DNA of 64,000 bases from Blattamonas nauphoetae (taxonomy: Eukaryota > Preaxostyla > Oxymonadida), in the NCBI GenBank assembly GCA_033064195.1, contig JARBJD010000221.1:62001-126000 (forward strand), read 5' to 3'. Shown here in pieces: positions 55,093-64,000 of the stretch. Numbering within the stretch: the stretch's first letter is position 1; every line of letters starts with the position of its first letter. A model generated the notes under the pieces. The model was not told the origin of the DNA. It did not search any database and worked only from the letters and a program-made list of their open reading frames with translations. A program made the position numbers and the translations under genes.

Positions 55093-56196
55093 GTGAATCT
55101 TGGTGGTTATTGTGAATGTGACGAAAATACAGAAATCTACAGTCTGTTCTCCGCCTTCCTTCGTTTGTCCTTCTCCTTCCATCGCTCTCTCTCCTCTCCT
55201 CTCCTTCTTCTCAGTGAATGTCTCATTCGACGTTTTTCTGAGTCCTACGCATCTCCACTTCGTCTCGAAGGACGACGAGGACGAAGAAGAGAATCGCCCG
55301 TCTCTGCTCTTTTCTCCTCGCTCTTCTTCGTCTCAATCATTCGGAGACACGCTCACCTCGTCCCATCGCTCCCCTCCTCTCTCCTCGTTCGGAAACTCAC
55401 ATTCGAGTCGGTCGCAGGAGTCGACTCGCTCACGACGATTCCGACGACGAACAGGATGACTGAAAGACAGTTCAAAGTACCGATGCCACGAAGAAGGAAG
55501 AGGCCAGACAAAGGCCGATGCTGGGCTGGCTGAAACACACGAAGACAGTGGATAGCAGTCTGATTGGGCCTGACTCGTTCCGAGCGGTGATGATGCAGTG
55601 GCTGAGGAACGCGAGGGACGAGAAAGAAGTAGCGGTTGTGTGGGAGTCGACGAGGGAGAGTGAGTGTTTGTGTTCACTCGTTCTTGTATTGTTCTTCTCT
55701 TCGATGATTCTGTTCTGTCTTGTGTCTCAGCCATGTACGCCGGTTCCGTTCCGAATTGTGGGGATGGTCGCTTCTTCCTCGCTCCGCCTTCCCATCCTCT
55801 CCTTCGCCACCCCCAACACTCCCCCCCGCCTCTCCTTTCGACCTTCCTCCCGACCAGCCGACACAGCCCTCCCTCACCCAGCACGCCACACAACAGTATC
55901 CTTCCCAATCCGAGTCGCAGCTGCTGTTTGTGTTCAACCTGTATCGAGCGAGGGAGTTCGCTCGCGACGAAGACAGAATGGGGAGTTCTCAGCCACTCGA
56001 CACTCCACCCGAAGGAGAGCGAGGAGACACGCCGAGCGAGAGGAAAGGGAATGCGAAGGTGACAGCGGACGAAGCGTTCGTGCTTCTGCAGAATCTGATC
56101 GGAATAGGGCATGATGTTTGCTTGTCTGCTTCTCATCTTTTCTCAGCAACTTCAACTGGACAGACTGATCTCTCGTTGGCCCAGCGTCTGAATTAA
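55093..56196 (+). other. GC-rich gene-like stretch inside the hAT element
   Basis: Base composition is richer in G and C than the surroundings and long frames are open on both strands. A plausible coding thread is GWLKHTKTVDSSL...AVMMQWLRNARDEKE (from 55518) and QLLFVFNLYRAREFARDED...VTADEAFVLLQNLIG (to about 56105), with introns between. I cannot identify the protein or fix the exons. Confidence 0.3.
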
Positions 56197-56279
56197 TACA
56201 CACTCCAGATTGGAGTGTTCATCGGTGACCGAGTGTTGTTGAATGAGAGCCGTCCACGTTATTTCCAGGTTCTTCGGTG

Positions 56280-57155
56280 TTAGTTGAGAGCATATCGCAT
56301 TTGATAGTCTGTTATTCGCATAGGACATCGTGGGAAAGCAACGACCTCACCTAAAATCGGAGCATTCGTGATTGTAGCGAAGATATCGTTGAACACGTTC
56401 ACCATCGTCGAAGAGGTGAGAATTGTGGAGTGTGCCTTGAGCGATGTGATCGAAGAGGGTTGGAGAACAGGTGGGCTTGGCGAATAAGGCAGAGGGACTG
56501 CGTGGTCGATATTAGCGAAGATGGAAAGTGAGATTTCCACAGAGGACGAACATGGACCAAATATTGGAGACAGACCAACAAACACGTTCTGTGGGACACA
56601 CTTGGCCATGGTCAGGTGGGTGTCTGCGTGGACAAGTCCATCACTTCCAGGATCGGGGCGAGCGTTGATGACGATGTCGATTAGTGTCATCCTGCCCCTA
56701 TCAGCGACGAATTGGGTGAATTCCCTTCCAAAGTCCAGGATAGAACTCTGAATCTTGATGCGTGATGATTCTAGAAGCGTAGCAATCGAGAAATCTGCAT
56801 TGGCGAGGATCTCAACGTTGCTGAGTGATAGTAACGAAGTAACGACTTCAAGCAATGTTTCCGCCTCTTCAATCTGGCCTGAAATTTGAGTATCAGAGAT
56901 TCCTTGGAGAGAGAGATCTTTATTTCTGAAGAGACGATTGTTTGAGGGATGAAGGTCCGAAGGAAGCTTGTGAATGGGTGAAACCGAAGGAAGCTTAAGA
57001 ATGAGGGATAAAACGAGAATTGCTTGCAACGGGACGAATATTACAACGTCAATCACCACAGCATCACTTTTGGACGATCGTGGGTTGTTGCGTCGAAAGG
57101 ATCGTATTGAAGATGGCGAGAGTAACAGAAACGACAGCCAAAGGATCAGGCTCAT
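56280..57155 (-). CDS. Hypothetical protein with hydrophobic N-terminus
   Basis: One open frame of 291 residues starts MSLILWLSFLLLSPSSIRSF, which could act as a signal peptide or anchor; a second hydrophobic stretch (VVIDVVIFVPLQAILVLSLI) follows. The rest is soluble with short strands (NVEILANADFSIATLLESS, RGRMTLIDIVINARP), reminiscent of beta-helix repeats but not diagnostic. It lies wholly inside the hAT element. Confidence 0.35.
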   Translation of the reverse strand: MSLILWLSFLLLSPSSIRSFRRNNPRSSKSDAVVIDVVIFVPLQAILVLSLILKLPSVSPIHKLPSDLHPSNNRLFRNKDLSLQGISDTQISGQIEEAETLLEVVTSLLSLSNVEILANADFSIATLLESSRIKIQSSILDFGREFTQFVADRGRMTLIDIVINARPDPGSDGLVHADTHLTMAKCVPQNVFVGLSPIFGPCSSSVEISLSIFANIDHAVPLPYSPSPPVLQPSSITSLKAHSTILTSSTMVNVFNDIFATITNAPILGEVVAFPRCPMRITDYQMRYALN

Positions 57156-57418
57156 CGAATGGTCATCTCATTCGAGTCCTCATTTCGGTCAATTCACATC
57201 ACATTCGGAGCCAAAACTGGGCAGGAATGTTGTCGGCCAATCTGCGACAGAAGTGGGACGAACACGGATTTAACAGGTTCAACGTGGAGCTGATGGTTTT
57301 GAAGCAAACAAACAAGATGCAATTCGGGCTGTTCTTGCTCATCCACAGGAGGAGATGCGCGTCAACTCGAAGACGAGATTCCCATCAACAACGCGGTGTG
57401 GATCACGGTGATCCATGA
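57113..57418 (+). CDS. Hypothetical small protein or exon
   Basis: A frame of 101 residues from ATG at 57113 (MARVTETTAKGSGSSNGHLI, then GFNRFNVELMVLKQTNKMQF). A second frame in the last third (RFPINNAVWITVIHESAEKK) reads equally well, so a frame change or an intron may be present. It lies inside the hAT element and overlaps the 5' end of the minus-strand frame at 57155. Confidence 0.25.
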   Translation: MARVTETTAKGSGSSNGHLIRVLISVNSHHIRSQNWAGMLSANLRQKWDEHGFNRFNVELMVLKQTNKMQFGLFLLIHRRRCASTRRRDSHQQRGVDHGDP

Positions 57419-57875
57419 ATCGGCTGAAAAGAAGGAAACACACAATCATGTGCGACGGAACAAATAAATGAGAAAATAATAACAAGGAAGAAGAAAAGAA
57501 CTTCGAAGTTAATAATTTGCTCCAGCGACGAACACACCTGTCTGCACATGAAATGAAGAGTGATGGTTTGCACAATAAGAATACACTTTCGATGGAACAA
57601 ATGGGGATGAACCGTCTACAAGTAATCATGACATTTTTCCCACCTGATCGTTCAGTGTTGATGAGGGACACGTTGTGAGGGAAGAGGATGTTATTTTCAG
57701 AGTGGGGGTAATGTTTGGGAAAAGAGTGAGCTGTATTCTTCCATCGCCGGCACAGTTTCTCTTCCTCATCATACAATGATAGAAATGGTGAGTGCCTGGC
57801 GAAGCTTGTGAGACTACGTGAAGAGAGAAAGATGAGAGACGAAGAAGTCGAGAAAAGGATGAACAAAAGCTGCAA

Positions 57876-58760
57876 TTAAGTGGTACATTAGGGAGAAACC
57901 GCGAAGATCAAACTGAATGGGTCATTGAAGAAAAGAAAGATGCAAAAGATGGGGCATCGAAGGGGAACCACAAAAGCAAAAAGTTTTTCACAGTATACCA
58001 TTTCTTGTTGAGAAATGAGGAACGATGTTGACATGAGTCAAGATTTTGTCGAGATCTTTGGTTGAGTTCAATCACTGTCAATATTGAGTGAGATACGTTG
58101 ACTGAGCAGAGAATATTGTCAATATTCTCATAAAAATACTTTGTTGAGCAACCTTGAGATTGTTGAGGACACAATACTGTCAATAGTTACGAGTGAGACG
58201 GTGCTCTGTTGGGCTGGTCAAGAAGAGAGACTGGAGATGTTCTGAGAATCAAACATGACTAATGCAGATCAAGAGAGCATACAGAAGTATCAAATGATAG
58301 TGTTACCCTTATTTTCTATACGGATCATCAGTTTGGGTGTGCGATTCCTGATGGTCAAAATCGGTGTCCCTTTGTCAAATAGCGAAAAACGTAAAAATAA
58401 TGAATTCCAAACCTGATCAATGCACGCGCTGAGTATCAGTTGAAAAGGAGATCTGACAGTCCAGTCAGTCTGGTGACTATTTGCATGATTGCATGGGCGG
58501 ATCAGTGACTCAAAGTGACTCTCCAGAAAAGTATGGGGTGAAGTGATGACTTGCGGCTAAATTCGTTTGATTCATCTGAAAATGAGTCTATTTCTAAAAA
58601 ATAGTGTGAAATGTGAAAGATAAACCATAAAAGCGATTGAAAGAGAAGGGAGATTGTGAACGTATTTTGAGAAAGAAAACCAAGAAAACAAGGTGATGAT
58701 CAATCAAGAAGTGATGTTAAATTGAAAAGGGAGCGTTTTGGGTCTGGATTCCTCTTGAAT
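57876..58760. other. AT-rich interior of the hAT element, no gene seen
   Basis: Only short frames. Subterminal copies of short GTGACTC and GAGTCA strings cluster near 58500-58820, as is common at hAT ends where transposase binds. Confidence 0.35.
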
Positions 58761-59054
58761 TTGTCTTATGGGGTGAGTCACTGACTCGATTCATTTCGGT
58801 GACTGGACTCGGTCTCTTTTGACTGACTGTTGCCCATGCCTAGTATCAATGTCACTCACTGCTCTATTTTTTTATTTTTCTTAAATTCGCGGATAAGTTG
58901 AGATCAACCCTTTCCTTGAAAAAAATGAGAACCAAATACCGGAAGCCGGAATGACTGAAGTTGGATGAACTAATTGAGAGAAAGCTCCAGTCTGACTATA
59001 AGGTGCTTGTCCGATTTTGTCCTACTCTGTCCTCTCTTGGGCCGATCGTCCTGT

Positions 59055-59074
59055 AAACTCCTAATTAGGAGTTT
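59055..59074. repeat. 20-bp perfect palindrome
   Basis: AAACTCCTAATTAGGAGTTT reads the same on both strands. Its core CTCCTAATTAGG recurs at 40624. It lies beside a run of spaced GTCC tetramers (59000-59055). Confidence 0.8.
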
Positions 59075-59261
59075 GAAGGACAGAACCCCTCCAGCTCGTG
59101 ATTCGCCACCAAATCGGCTTTCACACACTTTGACGCTCTTATCAACAATTTTAGATGGGGATGAACAAATCTTGAATGATAAAGTTCACTATAGTGTCTG
59201 AAAAAGGCAATGCAAAATTGAAGTTTTAGAATCTTCTTTTCGAGACATTCTCTGGCATAAG

Positions 59262-59479
59262 GGTATGCCAAAAAACCCCTCAAATCCAAAGAAATCAAAT
59301 GTCCAGGAAAAATCGAAAGACATAGTGACGAGGTATTATTCCTCCAATTCTTAGCTTGCGCTTTCACCTGTGGAAGGAGATGAAGGTTAATCTTTATGTG
59401 TTGATCAACTGAAAAAACTGTTTTAAGGGCTACTTTTGAAACTCATCATTTAGTCATACAATTCTACATCAATCACCCC
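59262..59479 (+). repeat. Dispersed repeat X, copy 2
   Basis: Matches 40939-41157 in the same orientation over about 215 bp at roughly three quarters identity, judged by eye. Its opposite end is not in the window. Confidence 0.7.
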
Positions 59480-60799
59480 CTTTTTTCAGAAAAGGCCTTA
59501 GAAAATGATGTGAAATGAAAAAATATCGATATGGAACAGATCTCCACTGGTCGTCCAAAAGTCTCCTCCGTCCACAGTATTCTGGATCTGGCTTTAACAC
59601 CGGTCGTAATCCTTGTGAACGTGAGTCTTCCTGTTTCAAATCGAGAACACTCAGCATCCCAGTCATGTGAACGACTCGTTTGATCACAAGAGAGTTTTCA
59701 CTCTCATTCATTGCGAATTGCGGCTTGGTTCATTCGTCAACGCATTCTTTTAATAATGAATCTGAATACATGATCGGAATGAAAAGATGATAACTCAAAC
59801 CATCAGAGATAACGATCACGATACTCCCTAGTGAAAAGCAGGATCTGGGCGATCCAACGTACAGATAATGAACAGTCTGAGATATATTTGATGGAGAACA
59901 AATCAAAATTGTGAATAATAAGATAAATCAGACTGAGCTCATTGTCAACGGATCTGATGTTGCTCACTGTCCTGCTTGGTTCCTTTGTGAGATGTAGCTG
60001 AAAAGAAGAAAGTTGATATCATGAAAAGATGACGAAGAACAAACATAGCAGTGAATGGCGACAATATCTGGCGATCTGTGCGAGTGAAATTGTTCCTGAT
60101 CTGAGCAAGAATAGCTCAAAAGTCTGTCACCCTTTATTCTCTTTATCTCATTCGATCTTCACAGGAGCGAGAGGCGGTATCATCGACACCAAAACAATTG
60201 CATCTTGCTGCACTTTCTTCGATTCAGCTTCGTTTTTTCCTTCTTTGCATGAATCATCCTTCCCTTCACTTCCACGATCAAGCATCTGTCATCATTCTAC
60301 TGCTAATCCGGTGAATTGACATTGTTCCTCGCAGAGTGAGAACGAGTGATTGATGTGACAGCGAACTATCATCGACACCCGAACTGACAGTGACGATGGT
60401 ATAGACAAGCGATTGTGTTGAGGTGTGGAGTCGGAGGGGTGAGAGTGAGTGGACGGGAATGGGGTTGTCTCATCCCTCTTCTGTCTTCTCCTAGCGTGAT
60501 CAGCATTCAGTTCCGGTCGGCTCCAATCGAACTGTCAGGGGACAGAATGAACTAACAATCGTCAACAGTGTGATCAGGATGCATTGATGTTTGTGAAGGA
60601 CGAGCAAAGCCGTCTTGCTGCGGAGATACGAGAAGGAAGGGCGACGAAGCGGTGAGTGGAATAATCCTCCACTGTGTCTTGTTCTGTTTCATCTTTCCAC
60701 TCTTCTGTTCTTCCACTCGGTCAGTTGATTCTTTACGTCAATTTCTTCTTTCAACGCTCCTCGTCCACACACACTTTCTCAATCTCTTCTCCTTTCTTC
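59480..60799. other. Region without a clear gene
   Basis: Short frames only (for example 59711-59469 minus, 60029-60319 plus). No repeats or RNA genes recognised. Confidence 0.35.
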
Positions 60800-63700
60800 T
60801 TTCACGGTTCGTGCTGAGTTTTCTGATTCAGGGCTTGTTCTGCTCCACTTCATTGTGACTGTTCTCTTGTTCCTCTCCTCCAGCCAACACGACTGTAGCA
60901 TACTTCGTAAACGGATTCGGCGACGAAGACAGCGAAATAAAGGAGTTCTGGTTGGCTGGCTTTGGACCATCAAACTTGACAACACTTCTGTGTTTTAAGG
61001 TCCTGAGAATCGGAATTTTCGCACTCAAGGTGGGCATCTTGCACTTTACAGAGTCAACGGATGGAGGGAGTGTTGCTGTTCCGGATGGGGAGCGACGATT
61101 CGGGATCTTCAGAGTCTTCGTTGCTGTCGATGTTTCAGTCGGCAGCGTCGGATGGAGAGGACGACGATGACGGTGCAGAGAGAGTGTCCGAGACTGCGGT
61201 GTTGATTGAGACTGTGGTGGAATGGAGAGGGATCGACGACTGGTTGTGTGTTTGTGTCGGCCAAGTCCAAATGATGTGACGCCAGCTGCTCTTCTTCCTC
61301 ATTCTTCTCTTGATAATCGTCTGTACTCTCTGATTCTTCATTCGAAGTGTGTTCCTCTTCGTCGATATGAGTGGCAGCCGTCGTCTGCTTCTTCGGTTGA
61401 CAACGGATTCTGATGTTCCAGTTTATGCTCCTTCAAAAGATTGTCCATATCGTGGTCTGTGTCACATTGCATGCTCATTTCACCTTCGTCTTTCATCACT
61501 TCTCCCATGCTGCTGTCAGCCATCTCAGCATCGACTTCACTTCCCGTCACATCCTCATCCACAGTGGTCTCCTTCAGCACTCAATCCTAACTTCCCCTTC
61601 TCTCCTGTCGCATGCCTTTCCTCCATCTTCCACACGGACTGAATTACTACCGCGGCGTTCCTCTTCGAAAGAGCGTAAATTAGGAGGAAGTATCAGAAGA
61701 GCGTATTCACGTCTGTCTCGGTGGAGAGCGACCATTCTTGTTGAGTGTATTCTGAGCTGGTGTGTAATGATCTTCATCATGGCAAGGTTGTTGTTTGGGG
61801 AGTGCCTCAGACGTTTGTTTGTTGTTCCGATGAGTCCAAAGTTGTTCTCTAGATTTGTCTCGGCATCTTCTGCGTCGTCCTCGCCTAAATTGAGATCGGT
61901 TCGTCTCCGAACTCGTTGTCGTCAGCATCGAGGTTGGAAGAAGAGGAGCCCAACACACTTTCGAAGTATCAGTCGTCTTTGTTGGCTTGGTTGTGTGACG
62001 ATTTCAGAGATGGCTGATGGTTCGGCTCAGCTGGCGATTGTTTCTGCACGATTGGGATGAACGAACTCACATTCACTTCCGTGTCGTGGCGGGAACTGGT
62101 TTGAGTGAGGACGCGCCTCGTTCTTGTTCATCGGAACAGAGGGCAGTACATTGCGAGCTGTTTGGCGTATGCGACTGGATCCATCGCTCCACGGAAGTCT
62201 TTCGATTTTGGTTTGACATCGCTCATTTTTCTTCACCATATCGCTGTCTTCATTGAATACAAGCTCGTCGCTCTCGACAGACGAGTCCGTCGAACCCACG
62301 CTGAGTGAGTCCTCTTCCCCGTCTCACATCGTTTTGGGCAAAGTTCGAAGCTTGTGTCGGATGTAGGTGGATGTGAAGACGACGTCGGGCATCCTCTCCA
62401 GGATGCGATGGTGGAGAGGGGAGAGATATCCTGTGTTGCAGTGTTCAGCGTTGGATTGCTCGCGAGCCTTGCCTGTGATCGCAATCCGTTGGAGTCTGCT
62501 CAGTGATTGTGCGTTGAGTGGGCCAGACGTGAGCAACCTGGAGTAATCGGAAAGGAGTGAGAATGTGTTCTGATTCACTGCTTTGATCACGCGAAAGGTG
62601 AGTGGTGTATGGAGTTGAGAACTTGGACATCAGAAACAGGATGGTCGTGACAAACGTGGCAGTTTCTGGATTGGCTGACGACTCCCTTTGGAATGAGAGT
62701 GCAGGGCGATGCGGGAAGAGGAAGGACCTCGTCGAGCTCGTCCCGAAACAGCTTCGTGTTCCTTCCTTGCTCACTCACCACTTGATCAGCTGAGAGCGAT
62801 ACATCCGAATCCGTCGTCGGCGTGCTCTGTCCCGCTCTTTCTCTGTCAGATCCAGTTCTCTCGACGTACAAATCCCCTTGTACATCAGACTGAAATCGAA
62901 GATCATGTTCTTCGTGTTGTACTTTGGAGAAAGGGCGAGAGAAGACGGAGGAGCACAAACGGCTCGTTCTCCTTCAGCAGCACTTGCTCTGATCCGGCCA
63001 GCATCGCATCCAACAACAGCTTCAACCCAAAATTCGTGCTGACCTGCTGCCGTCCACCTCCAGCCATGCCAAACGTGCGGAGGACGCCTTCTTCGACAGC
63101 CTGTGGATTTGCGGCAGTTCGGGGATGTACGAGATGGTGGACATCATCACCGATCGGATGTCTTTCAGTGTGGTCGATGACTTGGTGAGGAGAGCGGAGA
63201 AAGGAACGGAGATCAGAATCTCGTGAATGACCGCTGCGGTGAGAAGGGAGGGATTGCCAAGCGCGCAGTGGAGGAGAAGATTCCGGGCGAAGTCCAAATC
63301 GTGGTTGTGCACAACAGCGATGTGGATCAGAGCGACCATGTCTTGTGGTCGGATCGGGTTGAGCAGCGTCACCAACTTCTGCCAGTCGATACAGGAAGAT
63401 GATCTCGCCTGTCGCCGAGTTCATCACAAAAGTGACGTCGTACTGTGCGTGTCTGATCGAGTCCACAGAATAATTCAGCGGAGAGTTGCGTCTGTACAGA
63501 TACTCCTGCGGTGTGAACGTCAGAAACACGGAGTGGTTCTTTGTACTCCTTCGAATCACTGTTTCTGGGCGGGATGATTCGTCCAGGATGTCTTGAAGGA
63601 GAGGGCAGTGATGGTCTCCTGGTGGAAAGTGAACGGGGTCTGCTATGATTTGAGGGAGGGCGGTGGAGGGAGAGGGTGTTCCGCTCCATCTCAGGAAACA

Positions 63701-64000
63701 TGAGAGCGATGGCCTCGATCGACTGTGTGTGGATATGAAGTGTTGGGTTAGGCGGAGCAGGATTCTTAAAGGAGCGAGTGAAGATTTTGGAGTGGATGAG
63801 GCCGATGGAGGAGAGGAAGGGGGCGAAGAGGCTGGGGTGGTAGGCTGCTGAGGAGCACAATCCAGCAATGTAACACACTCGTTTGACGTGTGAAAAGCAG
63901 AAGATCAGACTGTGTTGTAACGACGACGGAATCGTTGCGGAGCAGACTCACAACCTTCTCTGTGTTCCTCCCCTGTTCACTCGCCACTTGATCAGTTGTC
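60800..64000 (-). CDS. Probable intron-rich gene or genes running off the window end, product unknown
   Basis: Protein-like minus-strand segments appear in several frames: NHSVFLTFTPQEYLYRRN and QYDVTFVMNSATGEIIFL (about 63560-63390), LNPIRPQDMVALIHIAVV...DFARNLLLHCALG (63370-63230), NFGLKLLLDAMLAGSEQVLL (63030-62960), an acidic exon MLKETTVDEDVTGSEVDAEM (61580-61338) and VVKFDGPKPANQNSF (about 60960). The spacing suggests many short introns. No family was recognised. The sequence SEQGRNT occurs twice, near 62760 and 63960, within a local duplication. The 5' end is outside the window. Confidence 0.35.
62751..62790. repeat. Local duplicate, copy 1 (partner at 63957-64000)
   Basis: The minus-strand sequence CTGATCAAGTGGTGAGTGAG and following bases match the minus strand at 64000-63957 with a few differences. 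Both encode SEQGRNT in one frame. Similarity fades after about 45 bp. Confidence 0.6.

Larger units (their letters stand above)
54761..58842. mobile_element. hAT-type element, 4.1 kb, nested in element E
   Basis: Ends read TAGGCATGGGCACCAGTCA on the left and TAGGCATGGGCAACAGTCA inward from the right; hAT elements commonly start this way. An exact 8-bp duplication, GTATCAAT, flanks it (54753-54760 and 58843-58850), the size expected for hAT. The interior has gene-like sequence at 55.1-57.4 kb but no dimerisation domain, BED finger or other transposase part that I can see, so it is non-autonomous and may carry captured host sequence. Confidence 0.75.
54469..58957. mobile_element. TIR element E, same family as the SPFH insert, split by a hAT element
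   Basis: Ends CAGTCATTCCGGCTTCCGGT (left) and its inverted match on the right resemble the 380-bp element's ends. AA flanks both sides (54467-54468 and 58958-58959). After leaving out the nested element at 54761-58842 and one duplication copy, about 390 bp remain, close to the 380-bp family size. Internal similarity to the other copies is limited. Confidence 0.65.

Overview
The window looks like nuclear DNA of an intron-rich protist. The best guess is an oxymonad or other Preaxostyla flagellate close to Blattamonas. Most genes are broken by short GT-AG introns (about 29-150 nt). Gene spacing is tight (63-150 bp between neighbours where I can measure it). The gene set also fits: a protein kinase fused to a coiled coil and a SPRY-like tail, ARM-like/coiled-coil/SPRY-like proteins, long helical proteins of unknown role, and very long Ser/Thr-rich beta-helix surface proteins. 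The assignment rests on recalled family style, not on a search.

Left third (1-26.4 kb) is the gene-dense core: an inositol polyphosphate 5-phosphatase (420-3610), a large helical protein (7919-3759, minus), two further helical proteins on the minus strand (11023-9455; 14646-13420) with a decayed beta-helix fragment between them, a kinase-coil-SPRY gene (14710-17263), a minus-strand gene that appears to join eight C2H2 fingers, a PHD finger and a divergent SET-like domain (19683-17388), an SPFH/band-7 membrane protein (21973-20488) split by a 380-bp TIR element, an ARM-like/coil/SPRY protein (22103-24153), a nitroreductase (24368-24986), and a secreted Gly/Tyr/Cys-rich protein with strong codon bias (25391-26344).

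Middle third (27.5-49.5 kb) is dominated by two long host genes riddled with DNA elements. A beta-helix surface protein gene (27602-35396) carries a 1302-bp Tc1/mariner-like insertion at a TA site. A coiled-coil gene (36784-49467) is interrupted by three TIR elements of 862, 8031 and 1019 bp, each flanked by a 4-bp target duplication. Taking the elements and one duplication copy out leaves a continuous 919-codon frame. The 8-kb insert contains a second TIR pair enclosing a decayed beta-helix gene on the minus strand.

Right third (49.5-64 kb) holds a tRNA-like pol III unit, a 137-bp copy of the SPFH-gene element, a 158-bp near-perfect inverted repeat, and a member of the same TIR family split by a 4.1-kb hAT-type element (8-bp duplication GTATCAAT). 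That hAT element contains gene-like sequence but no transposase I can recognise. The remaining stretches are probably intron-rich minus-strand genes that I could not resolve.

The theme is repeated insertion of TIR elements into otherwise open host reading frames, with target duplications so exact that removal restores the frame each time. Recent insertion on one haplotype is the simple explanation. Precise removal from DNA or RNA is the more interesting one.
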